Below are positions 23,741 through 32,394 of a stretch of 64,000 nucleotides of DNA, one piece after another. The notes under the pieces are model-generated. The model was not told the DNA's origin. It worked only from the letters and a program-made list of their open reading frames with translations, and searched no databases. A program made the translations under genes and the position numbers. Numbering within the stretch: the first letter of the stretch is position 1; the number at the start of each line of letters is the position of its first letter. The stretch is from JAJXZJ01 sp050012855 (GTDB taxonomy: Bacteria > Verrucomicrobiota > Verrucomicrobiia > Limisphaerales > J093): assembly GCA_050012855.1 (NCBI GenBank), contig JBEKGJ010000006.1, positions 52,644-116,643 on the forward strand. Direction: 5' to 3'.

Positions 23741-25309
23741 TCACTTCGCGAACTCCACGCAACGCGTCTCGCGCACCACGGTCACCCGGATTTGCCCCGG
23801 GTAGAGGAGTTCATCTTCAATCCGCCGGGCGATGTTCCGGGCGAGCGAATAGGCCTCTTCGTCAGTGATGATTTCCGGCTGCACCAGCACGCGAACTTCC
23901 CGGCCCGCCTGCACGGCATAACACTTCTCGACGCCGCTGAAGGAAACCCCGATGTGTTCGAGGTTCTCCAGCCGCTTGAGGTAGGTCGTCATGGACTCGG
24001 AACGCGCACCCGGCCGCGAGGCGCTGATGGCGTCGGCGGCGCTGACCAGGTGGCCAATCAGCCCGACATGCTCGACCTCGTCATGGTGGGAGGCGATGCC
24101 GTTGACCACCTCCTCGGGTTCTCCATAACGGCGGGCCAGGTCGGCGCCAATGTTGGCGTGACTGCCTTCGACCTCATGGTTGACCGCCTTGCCGATGTCG
24201 TGCAAGAGCCCGGCGCGCTTGGTCAGCGTGACGTTTCCGCGCAGTTCCGCGGCCATCATGCCGGCGATCTGGGCCACCTCGATGGAATGGTCGAGGATGT
24301 TCTGGGAGTAACTGTGGCGAAAACGGAGGCGGCCAACCAGACGAACGAGGTCCGCGTGCATCGGCGGCAGCCCCAGGCGGAACAGGGCCTCCTCGCCAGC
24401 CCGCACGATCGTCTCCTCGATTTCCTGCTTCACCTTGGCGACCACCTCCTCGATTCGGGTCGGGTGGATGCGTCCGTCCACGATGAGGCGTTCCATGGAT
24501 TGCCGGGCGACCTCGCGTCGCACGGGGTCGAACCCGGAGAGGACGACGGCGTTGGGGGTGTCGTCAATCAGCACGGTGACGCCCGTGGCGGCCTCGAAGG
24601 CGCGGATGTTGCGGCCTTCGCGGCCGATGATGCGGCCCTTGATGTCATCGCCGTTGAGCGCGACCGTGGCGGTGGTGGTTTCAAACGTGTGCTCGCCGGC
24701 GTAGCGTTGAATGGCGAGGCTGATGATGCGGCGGGCTTCGGTTTCCGCGGAGTTGCGCGCCTCCTCGATCCGGCGCCGCGAAAGGTCCGTGGCATCCCGG
24801 AGCGCCTCCCGCTCGACCTGTTGCATCAGCAGGGTGCGGGCCTCGGCCTCCGAGAGGTGCGCGATGTGTTCGAGCTGGTTGCGGACCTCCTGGCGCAGGG
24901 CGGCGATTTCCTGTTCGTGGATCTGGAGGGCGGTCCGCTGGCGCTCAAGACCGGACTCGTGTTCCCGCAGGTGTTGTTCGCGATGCACGAAACCCTCGAG
25001 TTGCTGATTGACGAGGGTTTCGCGCTGGATCAGCCGCCCTTGGGCGCCGTCGAGTTCGCGCTTCTGCCCAGCAACGCCCGCCTCGACTTCCCGACGCAGC
25101 CTGGCCGACTCCTCGACGGCAGTGAGCCGGGCTTCGCGAACGAGGGCTTCCGCCTCACGGCGGGCCGCCTCAAGCGTCGCCTGGCACTGCTGCGCGAGGG
25201 CCGCCTTTTCCCGCCAGGCCAGCCAGCGCCAAAGCAAAGTTCCCAAAACCAGGCCGGCCAGCAAGCCCCCGCTCACCTCGGCCCAGTGCATTTCAGCCAG
25301 CAAATTCAT
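23741..25309 (-). CDS. rny: Ribonuclease Y
   Basis: 522 residues. Endoribonuclease that starts mRNA decay at the membrane. Order of parts: N-terminal membrane helix (WAEVSGGLLAGLVLGTLLWRW), long coiled coil (about 32-195), KH domain with GRIIGREGRNIR (about 225-236), and a metal-dependent HD domain with RHSYSQNILDHSIEVA and LLHDIGKAVNHE. The C-terminus (EDELLYPGQIRVTVVRETRCVEFAK) is the family's typical end. The start overlaps the end of the cyclo-ligase gene by 17 bp, so the two are coupled. All key residues appear intact. Confidence 0.97.
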   Translation of the reverse strand: MNLLAEMHWAEVSGGLLAGLVLGTLLWRWLAWREKAALAQQCQATLEAARREAEALVREARLTAVEESARLRREVEAGVAGQKRELDGAQGRLIQRETLVNQQLEGFVHREQHLREHESGLERQRTALQIHEQEIAALRQEVRNQLEHIAHLSEAEARTLLMQQVEREALRDATDLSRRRIEEARNSAETEARRIISLAIQRYAGEHTFETTTATVALNGDDIKGRIIGREGRNIRAFEAATGVTVLIDDTPNAVVLSGFDPVRREVARQSMERLIVDGRIHPTRIEEVVAKVKQEIEETIVRAGEEALFRLGLPPMHADLVRLVGRLRFRHSYSQNILDHSIEVAQIAGMMAAELRGNVTLTKRAGLLHDIGKAVNHEVEGSHANIGADLARRYGEPEEVVNGIASHHDEVEHVGLIGHLVSAADAISASRPGARSESMTTYLKRLENLEHIGVSFSGVEKCYAVQAGREVRVLVQPEIITDEEAYSLARNIARRIEDELLYPGQIRVTVVRETRCVEFAK

Positions 25310-25907
25310 TTACCAACCGCTCGCGGCCTTTGCCGGAAAGCCACCGCGACGGCGTCAGGATGCAGTTCAGTGTTTGGTCGTGCGGTTCCACTGGGATGGC
25401 TGGCAGCACCTGCCAGTCGAACGCCACCCCACAAAGGAGGCCGCCGACGGAAGGGAGCAGCCGGTCGTAAAAGCCCTTGCCGCGACCGAGGCGACGCCCT
25501 TCTTGATCGAAGACTAAGCCTGGAACCAACGCCAAGTCCAGTCGGTTTCGCGCGACCAATGGGCAGGCGGGCGCCGGTTCGAGGAGGTCGAAGGCGCCGC
25601 GCACCAGATCGCCGGCGGGATTGGTGACCGCGGCGCACACGTAATCCTGGGTGGCCGGTTCAAAGCGGGGCAGGGCGACGAGGCGGCCGCTGGCCAGGGC
25701 TTCGTGCAGCAGCGGCCAGAGGTCGAGTTCGTCGGGGCGGGGCGCATAGAACAGGATTCCAGTCGCCCGCTGCCACACGGGATGGGCACGCAAACGGGCC
25801 GTGGCCTGGGCCGAAGCCGCCAACCGCTCCGCGGAGGACAAGTTCTTGAGCCGCGTCCGCATCCTCCGGCGCAGGGCGCGCTTTTGTTCTTGGATGGAGA
25901 GGTTCAT
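25293..25907 (-). CDS. 5-formyltetrahydrofolate cyclo-ligase family protein
   Basis: 204 residues. ATP-dependent conversion of 5-formyl-THF to 5,10-methenyl-THF. Landmarks are the basic N-terminal KRALRRRMRTRLKNLS, FYAPRPDELDLWPLLHEAL (substrate-side helix), LALVPGLVFDQEGRRLGRGKGFYDRLL (the family signature with the phosphate/ATP loop GRGKGFYD) and VPVEPHDQTLN near the end in the form IPVEPHDQ. Cytosolic. It lies between rarA (30 bp upstream) and rny (17-bp overlap) on the same strand, probably one transcript. Confidence 0.93.
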   Translation of the reverse strand: MNLSIQEQKRALRRRMRTRLKNLSSAERLAASAQATARLRAHPVWQRATGILFYAPRPDELDLWPLLHEALASGRLVALPRFEPATQDYVCAAVTNPAGDLVRGAFDLLEPAPACPLVARNRLDLALVPGLVFDQEGRRLGRGKGFYDRLLPSVGGLLCGVAFDWQVLPAIPVEPHDQTLNCILTPSRWLSGKGRERLVNEFAG

Positions 25908-25937
25908 GGCCTGCCGGTGGGGTGGTTGTGACGCCGG

Positions 25938-27323
25938 CTAACCCTTCTGCCCGCTCGCCGCCGCGCGCATTTGATCGAACTGCGCCCGCCACTTTTCGAC
26001 GCGTTCCTTGATCTTTTTTTCCACGCCCTGGTCGCTGGGTTCGTAATAACGTCGGGGCGCGCCCAGGTAGTCCTGGGCGACAAAGTGGCCGGGAGCATCG
26101 TGGGCGTACTGGTAGTTCTGACCGTGGCCGAGCCGCTCGGCGCCGGCATAATTCGCATCGCGCAGCGCCACCGGTACCGGCAGGGTCCGTCCCGAACGCA
26201 CGTCTGCCAAGGCCGCCTCGATCGCCAGGTACGCGCTGTTACTCTTGTGGGCGGTGGCGACGTAAACGGTCGCCTCCGCCAGGGGGATGCGCGCCTCTGG
26301 CCAGCCGACGAACTCGGCGACCTCGCTGGCCGCCTGGGCGAGCACGAGCGCCATGGGATCCGCCAGCCCGACATCCTCGGCCGCACAGATCAGAATCCGC
26401 CGGGCGATAAAGCGCGGGTCCTCGCCCGCGTGAATCATCTTTGCCAGCCAGTAAAGCGCCGCGTCGGGATCGCTGCCGCGCATGGATTTGATGAAGGCCG
26501 AAATCGTGTCGTAATGCGCGTCGCCGTCGGCGTCGTAAACCACCGCCTTTCGCTGGATGCTCTGTTCGGCGACGCCGAGGTCGAGGACGATCCGGCCATC
26601 GGGACCGGGCGGCGTGGTGCGGGCGGCGATTTCGAGCGCATTAAGGGCCTTGCGACCGTCGCCGTCGGCCATTCTGGCCAGGTGACGGAGCGCGTCTTCC
26701 GCGGCCTGGATGGGCAGATGGCCCAGGCCGCGGTCCAAGTCGGCGAGGGCGCGCTGCAGCAAGGCGAGCAACTCGGGTTCGGTGAGCGGTTGCAGCTCAA
26801 ATATCTGCGAGCGGGATACCAACGGCGAGTTGACGAAGAAGAACGGGTTGTGGGTGGTGGCGCCGATCAGCCGGACGACACCGCTTTCCACATCCGGGAG
26901 CAGCACGTCCTGCTGGGCTTTGTTGAAACGGTGGATTTCGTCAATGAACAGAATGGTGAACGCGCCGCCATTGGCGAGGCGATTGGCGGCGGCGGCGAGC
27001 TCGCGGCGGAGGTCGGCGACGTTGGATTCGACCCCGCTGAGGCGGACGAAGCGCGAGCGTGTCTGCCGGGCGATGACATGGGCCAGGGAGGTCTTGCCCG
27101 TGCCGGGCGGACCAAAGAAAATCAAGGATTGGATGCGATCAGCCTCAATCGCGCGCCGGAGCAGTTGTCCCGGGCCGAGGATGTGCGTCTGGCCGACGAA
27201 TTCGCTCAAATCGCGCGGGCGCATCCGGGCCGCCAGCGGCGCACCGCGGAGGGCGGTTTCATCGGCGTCCGCCGCCGGGGCGGGGGCGGCGGGCACGGCT
27301 TGGAACAGTTCGTCGCCGGACAT
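25938..27323 (-). CDS. rarA: Replication-associated recombination protein A (RarA/MgsA)
   Basis: 461 residues of the AAA+ clamp-loader-like family that works at stalled replication forks. An Ala/Pro-rich leader precedes LAARMRPRDLSEFVGQTHILGPG; Walker A is GPPGTGKTS, Walker B is FIDEIHRF, sensor 1 is IGATTHNPFF, with the arginine-finger region SRSQIF. C-terminal tetramerisation part has YDTISAFIKSMRGSDPDAALYWLA, ARRILICAAEDVGLADP and YQYAHDAPGHFV, all characteristic. ATG 27323 gives the usual length. First gene of a rarA-cyclo-ligase-rny minus-strand run. Confidence 0.96.
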   Translation of the reverse strand: MSGDELFQAVPAAPAPAADADETALRGAPLAARMRPRDLSEFVGQTHILGPGQLLRRAIEADRIQSLIFFGPPGTGKTSLAHVIARQTRSRFVRLSGVESNVADLRRELAAAANRLANGGAFTILFIDEIHRFNKAQQDVLLPDVESGVVRLIGATTHNPFFFVNSPLVSRSQIFELQPLTEPELLALLQRALADLDRGLGHLPIQAAEDALRHLARMADGDGRKALNALEIAARTTPPGPDGRIVLDLGVAEQSIQRKAVVYDADGDAHYDTISAFIKSMRGSDPDAALYWLAKMIHAGEDPRFIARRILICAAEDVGLADPMALVLAQAASEVAEFVGWPEARIPLAEATVYVATAHKSNSAYLAIEAALADVRSGRTLPVPVALRDANYAGAERLGHGQNYQYAHDAPGHFVAQDYLGAPRRYYEPSDQGVEKKIKERVEKWRAQFDQMRAAASGQKG

Positions 27324-27719
27324 GGGGGAAGATTACGGGAAAATGGCCTTTGGCCCAAATAAAAACCCCGCCACAATGCCGTGTGTAACCGTTCCTTTGA
27401 ACGCTAGAAACATGTGGGATCCTGTGGACGGCTTTCGACTTCCAGTCAAGGCCTGTCGGCTACTGTCCAACAGTCAGACCCCGTGATTCGCTGATTTACG
27501 GTTCAAGGACTTAGTTTCTAATCACGAGCAATGGCAGGGTAAATCCTGTTCAAAACGCTTTCAAAGAACCGTTCCAACCGACCGCTGTAACTGGGGCCAG
27601 TATTCGCCGTTCAAGCCCGCAGACTCAAGCCAAAAAAGTGCAAAAATCGCCGCGCGGAGGCCATGATCGGCGGGGTTTAAGCTTCCGGTCATCCACCGCA
27701 AACCGGCCGCCTTTCCGGG
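27324..27719. other. Intergenic gap without recognisable features
   Basis: 396 bp upstream of rarA and downstream of the Rmd1-like gene. No frame with a supported product was found in either direction and no strong terminator or repeat is visible. It probably contains the rarA promoter near its left end. Confidence 0.4.
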
Positions 27720-28880
27720 TCACCGATGACCGAGCAGCAGCAACGCCAGGTCAATCATGAAGAGGAACACGATCGTGATTTCGAGCACCAACATCCAGCG
27801 GTTGTTCCGGTCGTGTTCCAGAATTTCGTAGAGGTTGTCGAGCGTCTCAAGTTTGCGGTCGATTGCGCGATGCCAGTCGGCCAGATGGAAGCGGGCGGCA
27901 ACCGTGCTATAAATACGGGCCAGGTGCCAGTCACCGAAGAACTTGGTGATGTTGGAGAGCTCGTCGCTGAGCCGGGCGAGGTCCACGCGGATCTCGCGCA
28001 GTTCGCGCAGCACCTCGCTCCGCCGCCGGCCGTGCGTGGTGACCAGATCGCGGTAGGCCCGTTCGAGGGCGTCGTCGAGGATGCGGTCGTAGGCTTCCAG
28101 CTCGGCCAGTTGGACATTGGCCAGTTCGAGGATGTAAAGCGTCTCCTCGAAATGGCTGGGGTCATCCACAATCAGGGCCGCGTCCCAGTCCACCACCGCA
28201 AGGTCGTGCTGGTAATAGGAGAGGTAACGATCGGTGGACTCGTCAGCCTCCTGGCGCGAGAGGTAGCTGGGGTCGGTTTCCTGGGTCAAGACGGAAGCCA
28301 CCTGGCGCCGGTGTGAGTGCATCCAGCTTTCGGTGCTGACCACGTTGCCGCCGTGATCCCGGAACGGCGCGGCCAGGCAGAAGACGGTGTAGGCTTCTTC
28401 GTCTGCCATGCGTCCGACCGGGCGGACGAGGTGGGGCATCAGCTCGGTCCGGATTTGTTCGGCCAGGTCGCGCACCTCGTCCTGCAGCGAGCCATTGTTG
28501 AACTGCAGGTCGTGGTAATCCACCAGTTGCTCGAAATGGTTCACGGCGCAGGAGACATGAACGGTGATGCTGATGGCACCGACGGGCATCAGCTTGACCG
28601 TGCGCCGGACCTGCATCGGTCCGTGGGGTCCGATCCGCTCCAGCGGCGGCAGCCGGATCATCTGCGGACGGAAGAAGAGCAGGTGGCGCGGACTGCGCTT
28701 GCTGGCATCCACGGCGAACTGCGCCACGGGCTGGCCGAGCAGGGTGGGAATGGGATCGCGGCTCAACTCATAGGCCAGATCGTAGGCGAAAACATAAACG
28801 ACTTCGCCCGTGTAGCGGCTGGCGGAGCCGGATTCAGTGGCGGTTGCCGTGGTTCCCGCAGCGGGCGCGTTCATGACCAT
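27720..28880 (-). CDS. Rmd1/YagE (DUF155)-like C-tail-anchored protein
   Basis: 386 residues; no signal peptide. An N-terminal alpha/beta region (about 25-190) includes VVYVFAYDLAYELS and MPVGAISITVHV. A long helical region (about 225-350) has YLSYYQHDLAVVDWDAALIVDD, LELANVQLAELEAYDRILDDALERAY and WHRAIDRKLETLDNLYEIL. A single membrane helix closes the chain (RWMLVLEITIVFLFMIDLALLLLG). That layout, an early alpha/beta domain, paired long helices ending 'LD-x-L-x-E-x-L', and a C-terminal TM, matches COG1723/DUF155, the yeast Rmd1 family of unknown biochemical role. Assignment is by architecture, not a catalytic motif. Confidence 0.65.
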   Translation of the reverse strand: MVMNAPAAGTTATATESGSASRYTGEVVYVFAYDLAYELSRDPIPTLLGQPVAQFAVDASKRSPRHLLFFRPQMIRLPPLERIGPHGPMQVRRTVKLMPVGAISITVHVSCAVNHFEQLVDYHDLQFNNGSLQDEVRDLAEQIRTELMPHLVRPVGRMADEEAYTVFCLAAPFRDHGGNVVSTESWMHSHRRQVASVLTQETDPSYLSRQEADESTDRYLSYYQHDLAVVDWDAALIVDDPSHFEETLYILELANVQLAELEAYDRILDDALERAYRDLVTTHGRRRSEVLRELREIRVDLARLSDELSNITKFFGDWHLARIYSTVAARFHLADWHRAIDRKLETLDNLYEILEHDRNNRWMLVLEITIVFLFMIDLALLLLGHR

Positions 28881-28925
28881 GAACCTTACGCCGTGCCGGT
28901 CGTGGTGTCCACGTGGCGGGTGGCT

Positions 28926-29858
28926 TCAGCTCCGGTCCTGCAGCGCCAGCCAGAGGGCGCGAAAATAGCGCATCACGCGCAGCGGGTCGGCGCTGTGCGG
29001 AATCTCCGCCATCGCAAACCCGGCGAATCCGATTCCATTGAGCCGGGCGAACAGGTGGCGCCAGGGATATTCTGCGAGGAACAGGTCTCGGAGGTGGACC
29101 GTCTGGATCCGCGATTTGACGCGGTCGAAATTGGCGTCGAAGCCATCGCCGGCGAGGTCGGTCTGGTTCGAATTCCAGCAGACACCGACGTTGGGCAGGT
29201 CGGCGGCATCCATGATTTTCCGGATGTTCGGCAGGAGGGACGTGCCGTCGCCGTGGACTTCGAGGCGGATTTGCAGGCCGTGCTGGGCGGCGAATTCGCC
29301 CACTTCACGCAGCGCGCGACCGATTTGCGCCAGCGTTTGCGCGACCGGCACCTCGGGCGGGAGGCCGTTGGGGCGCACCTTGACTCCACCGGCGCCAACA
29401 TCACGGGCGAGGAGGAGGTACTCCTTGGTGGCTTCGATGTCGCGCTTGAGCTTCACCGGGTCGGGTGTGTGGTAATCGAACGTGCTGCCCAGACCCACGA
29501 GGACCACACCCGAATCCTCGAAGCGGCGTCGCACTTCCTTGCGGGCTTCGGCCGGGAGATCGGTTTCGACCTTGTGGGCATGGGTGGTGCGGAGTTCCAC
29601 TCCGTCGAACCCGGTTGCCTGGCAGTTTTTGATGATGGTGGCAAGATCCCAGTCCTTGGCCAGTTCGTAGGTCACGAGAGCCAACCGCATCGGGGAACGA
29701 CTCGCCGGAGCGGGCGACGTGGATTCGGCGGCTTGCAGGCGGGCGGCGACGCCAACTCCGACGGTGGCGGCGCCCGCCGTCAGGGACTTGAGGAAATACC
29801 GGCGTGAGCCGGTCCCGGCAGACCCGGCAGCGCTGGCAGAAATCAGGGGCGGCTTCAC
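28926..29858 (-). CDS. Tat-exported sugar phosphate isomerase/epimerase-like protein (TIM barrel)
   Basis: 310 residues from GTG 29858 (an upstream GTG at 29927 would add 23 arginine-rich residues). A twin-arginine signal (SRRYFLKSLTAGAATVGVG) precedes an AP_endonuc_2/xylose-isomerase-like barrel: RLALVTYELAKDWDLATIIKNC, GFDGVELRTTHAH, GVVLVGLGSTFDYH, GGVKVRPNG, LQIRLEVHGDG, VGVCWNSNQTD, TVHLRDLF and GFAMAEIPHS. Candidate metal ligands are E in RLEVHG, D in SNQTD, H in VHLRD and E in AEIPHS. Such exported proteins are abundant in Verrucomicrobiota; substrate unknown. Confidence 0.85.
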   Translation of the reverse strand: MKPPLISASAAGSAGTGSRRYFLKSLTAGAATVGVGVAARLQAAESTSPAPASRSPMRLALVTYELAKDWDLATIIKNCQATGFDGVELRTTHAHKVETDLPAEARKEVRRRFEDSGVVLVGLGSTFDYHTPDPVKLKRDIEATKEYLLLARDVGAGGVKVRPNGLPPEVPVAQTLAQIGRALREVGEFAAQHGLQIRLEVHGDGTSLLPNIRKIMDAADLPNVGVCWNSNQTDLAGDGFDANFDRVKSRIQTVHLRDLFLAEYPWRHLFARLNGIGFAGFAMAEIPHSADPLRVMRYFRALWLALQDRS

Positions 29859-29877
29859 CGAACCACTTTGGTTTGCA

Positions 29878-30190
29878 TCACGGACGCGGAGTGACGCTCT
29901 TGCTCGCAGGCGGCGGCTGGACGGCACCGAGTTGCCGGACCATGTTGGTCATCCAGGCTGCCTGGACCGGGTAAAGCAGAGTCTGATCGATCCGTGCGGC
30001 CGTGGTGCGGGCCAGATCGGATCGTTTCGACTTCCGGTAAACCTCGAACTTCGTCAGATAGTACTGGGCGGCCAGCTCCGTCGTCAGTTCGTTCGGGTAG
30101 ATTCGCTGCTACCTGATCGGCTTCCTCGACCCGGTCATTCAAGGCGGGGGCGGCGGCGTGGCTCATCTGCATGTCCAGGGATCTGGGGTA
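29878..30190 (-). pseudogene. Frameshifted C-terminal gene remnant
   Basis: Minus-strand sequence ending at TGA 29880-29878 encodes RIYPNELTTELAAQYYLTKF, a helical stretch with ARIDQTLLYPVQAAWMTNMV, and a PPPASKSVTPRP tail. Just upstream, in another frame, lies HAAAPALNDRVEEADQVA. Shifting one base near 30103-30112 joins them into one plausible protein. No start or longer frame was found above about 30190. Family not recognised; it lies immediately upstream of the isomerase gene. Confidence 0.45.
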
Positions 30191-30561
30191 ATCGCGCGCA
30201 AGCGGCAGAGTGAGGCGGAACCAAGAGGAGCAAGTCAGCAGTCTGAGGAGCGGCCAGTTTCCCAAACGGTCCGCCAACCGCTCACGGCGGCTCAGGTAGG
30301 AACCGCGCTCGTCGTCTTCTTGTCGTCTGCCCATTGGCATGGTTGGCTGGACTCAGTCGTGTGCCGGCCTGCAAATCAGGAATGGATTCTAGCGGATTCG
30401 GCGTGGTGCGCGAGCTTTATTCAGCAACGATTCGGCCGCGGTCATCCGGTCTGGCGCGGAACCGGGCCATCCGGTTTGACCAGGCAGGCGGCAACCGGCT
30501 CAAAAATTGAAACCCACTGTTGGCGGCAACGACGGGGTTGAAAGGGAGGATCGGTCCTCGA

Positions 30562-30660
30562 TCAGGCTTTGCGCAGGCGGCGGCAGGCGGCGAAACCGAC
30601 CAACCCCAAGCCGCCCATGAACGTCCAAACGGCAGGTTCCAGTGCGGCGGGACTGTCCAC
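30562..30660 (-). pseudogene. Orphan PEP-CTERM sorting tail
   Basis: Minus-strand frame ending at 30562 reads GQLALDNITLVDS, then ALEPAVWTFMGGLGLVGFA and a CRRLRKA terminus: a PEP-like motif, a hydrophobic helix and an arginine cluster, the signature of PEP-CTERM proteins sorted by exosortase. The rest of the protein is missing; the frame runs into the end of the ABC permease gene at 30693. The gap 30191-30561 holds no other gene. Confidence 0.65.
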
Positions 30661-30692
30661 GAGCGTGATGTTGTCCAGCGCGAGTTGGCCGG

Positions 30693-31565
30693 TTACGAAC
30701 TGGCGCTGGTGTAGTGCCGCACCGAGGCGTGCCACGCCCCCTCCGAGGCGGCGAAGCACAGCAACGCCAGCGTGAGCAGGACCGCCGACTCCCACGGCGT
30801 CCGTGGCAGGGCGGCCAGGTGTTTCACCGGGACGTTGGCCACCAGCAGCATCGGCAACACGAAGGTGAACACCGCCTTGAACCATCCCGGCTGGAAGGCG
30901 GCATCCGGCAACCGCGCCAGGTTGAACAAGTTATAGTAGCTCCAGACGATCCCTTGGGCCCGGACGGTCCAGAAACACACCGTCGCCAGCAGGAACATGA
31001 GCGAGTAGTGGATCAGAATGCCGGCCGCGCACAGGGGCAGGAAGCCGGCCATCTGCCCGAGGGTCGGCGTCAGGTGGAGTTGTCGCAGCGCATAGGCCAT
31101 GACCGCCACGCCGGCGGCCGCGTTGGCGAAGGCGCCCAGGTCCACCTGGCGAAAGGAAACGAGGAAGCGCGTATTGGCCGGCAGCAGCAACAGGAAATCG
31201 AGCCGGCCGGTGCGCACGTATTCCGAAAGCTGGGTGCAGTTGGAAAGGAACAGGGCCGCGAACACCTGCTGGATGAGCTGACTGGCGCCCAGCAGCAACA
31301 CGACTTCCCATTTCGACCAGGTGGCGATCCGCTCCGTGTGCCCGTAGATGACGGCGATGAAACTGAGTTGCAGGGCGAACCAGAGCAGCTCCACGAAGAT
31401 CCAGAGGAGGAAGTTCGCCTTGAAACTCATCTCCCGCACCACCGAGTTGCGCCACAGCGCCGCGCAAATCCGGCCATAGCGACGGAGCGCCGCGAAACCG
31501 GGCTCCCTCATGGCAACCGGGGGCGGGGTGCGCGGGGGGAATGTCGAGTCGGAGCTGGAGTTCAT
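30693..31565 (-). CDS. ABC-2 type permease (COG3694-like)
   Basis: 290 residues from ATG 31565, 4 bp after the preceding permease gene's stop; upstream in-frame codons overlap that gene and are rejected. Six membrane helices, with RYGRICAALWRNSVVREMSFKANFLLWIFVELLW at the N-terminus and the conserved TGRLDFLLLLPANTRFL loop between helices. The C-terminal end HASVRHYTSAS parallels the GIRHYSAVGG end of the partner permease. Two such different permeases normally pair with one ATPase to form an exporter; no ATPase gene is in this window beside them. Confidence 0.88.
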   Translation of the reverse strand: MNSSSDSTFPPRTPPPVAMREPGFAALRRYGRICAALWRNSVVREMSFKANFLLWIFVELLWFALQLSFIAVIYGHTERIATWSKWEVVLLLGASQLIQQVFAALFLSNCTQLSEYVRTGRLDFLLLLPANTRFLVSFRQVDLGAFANAAAGVAVMAYALRQLHLTPTLGQMAGFLPLCAAGILIHYSLMFLLATVCFWTVRAQGIVWSYYNLFNLARLPDAAFQPGWFKAVFTFVLPMLLVANVPVKHLAALPRTPWESAVLLTLALLCFAASEGAWHASVRHYTSASS

Positions 31566-31569
31566 GGGT

Positions 31570-32388
31570 TCAACCGCCCACGGCCGAGTAATGCCGGATG
31601 CCCCGCCGCCAGACCAGCCGCGCCAGGACAAACATCACCAGCACCCAGATTACCTGCACCAGCAGGCCGCGCCAGAGGGCCGCGCCGGTGACCCGGCCGA
31701 GGTAAACGCTCACCGGAAAGTAAAGCTGGTAGGGGAACGGCGTGAAGTTAAGCGCCTGCGCCAATGCGGGCGGCAGGATGTCCAGCGGGAAGAGGTGCCC
31801 GCCGGCAATGTACTCAAAGGCGAACACGATGAAGATGAACGTGGACACTTCGAGCACCCAGAAGGCAAGCAGGGCCATGGTGTAGGACAGCAGAAACTGC
31901 AGCAGGGCGGTCAGCAGGGTTGAGCAGGCGAACAGCGCGAAGGTCGGGAGGCTGGCCGGGAGCACGAAGGACTCGTGCTGCGCCAGGAGAAACGTGCCGA
32001 CCGGCAGCAGCGCCGCGGCCGTGTACACCAGCCGGCCCGCGGCAAACAGGCTCAGCCGGTAGGCCAGGTAGTCCATCGGCTTGAGCAGGATGTGGCTGAT
32101 CTGCCCGTCTTTGATGTCGGCGGCGATCTGCCAGTCATCCTCCGCCACGGCGGTCAGGGCATCCACGACGGTGGCCAGGAGGTAGTAGGCGGTCATCGCG
32201 GCCAGCGAGTAACCAGCCACGTCACCCTTTCCGGGGTTGCTGGCGTAGATGGCCCGCCAGAGGTAAATCGTGGCCATCAGTGGGATGAGCCCGAACGAGG
32301 CGCGGAAGAAAAAGTTCACCCGGTAAACGAGTGTGTTCTGGATGCCGACTTGGAGTACATGCCAGTATTTCACAGGACAGCGGAGCAC
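31570..32388 (-). CDS. ABC-2 type permease (COG4587-like)
   Basis: 272 residues from GTG 32388 (a second GTG five codons on is possible). Six membrane helices. Landmarks are YWHVLQVGIQNTLVYRVNFFFRASFGLIPL, the conserved IKDGQISHILLKPMDYLAYRLS loop and FEYIAGGHLFPLDILP. With the following gene it makes a heterodimeric permease; export substrate unknown. It lies 6 bp from the CDF exporter gene on the same strand, a likely operon. Confidence 0.88.
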   Translation of the reverse strand: MLRCPVKYWHVLQVGIQNTLVYRVNFFFRASFGLIPLMATIYLWRAIYASNPGKGDVAGYSLAAMTAYYLLATVVDALTAVAEDDWQIAADIKDGQISHILLKPMDYLAYRLSLFAAGRLVYTAAALLPVGTFLLAQHESFVLPASLPTFALFACSTLLTALLQFLLSYTMALLAFWVLEVSTFIFIVFAFEYIAGGHLFPLDILPPALAQALNFTPFPYQLYFPVSVYLGRVTGAALWRGLLVQVIWVLVMFVLARLVWRRGIRHYSAVGG

Positions 32389-32394
32389 GTCGTC

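Noticed and set aside
27324..27719. Possible small RNA or riboswitch in the rarA upstream gap
   Set aside because: No conserved motif, no clear terminator and no supported structure.
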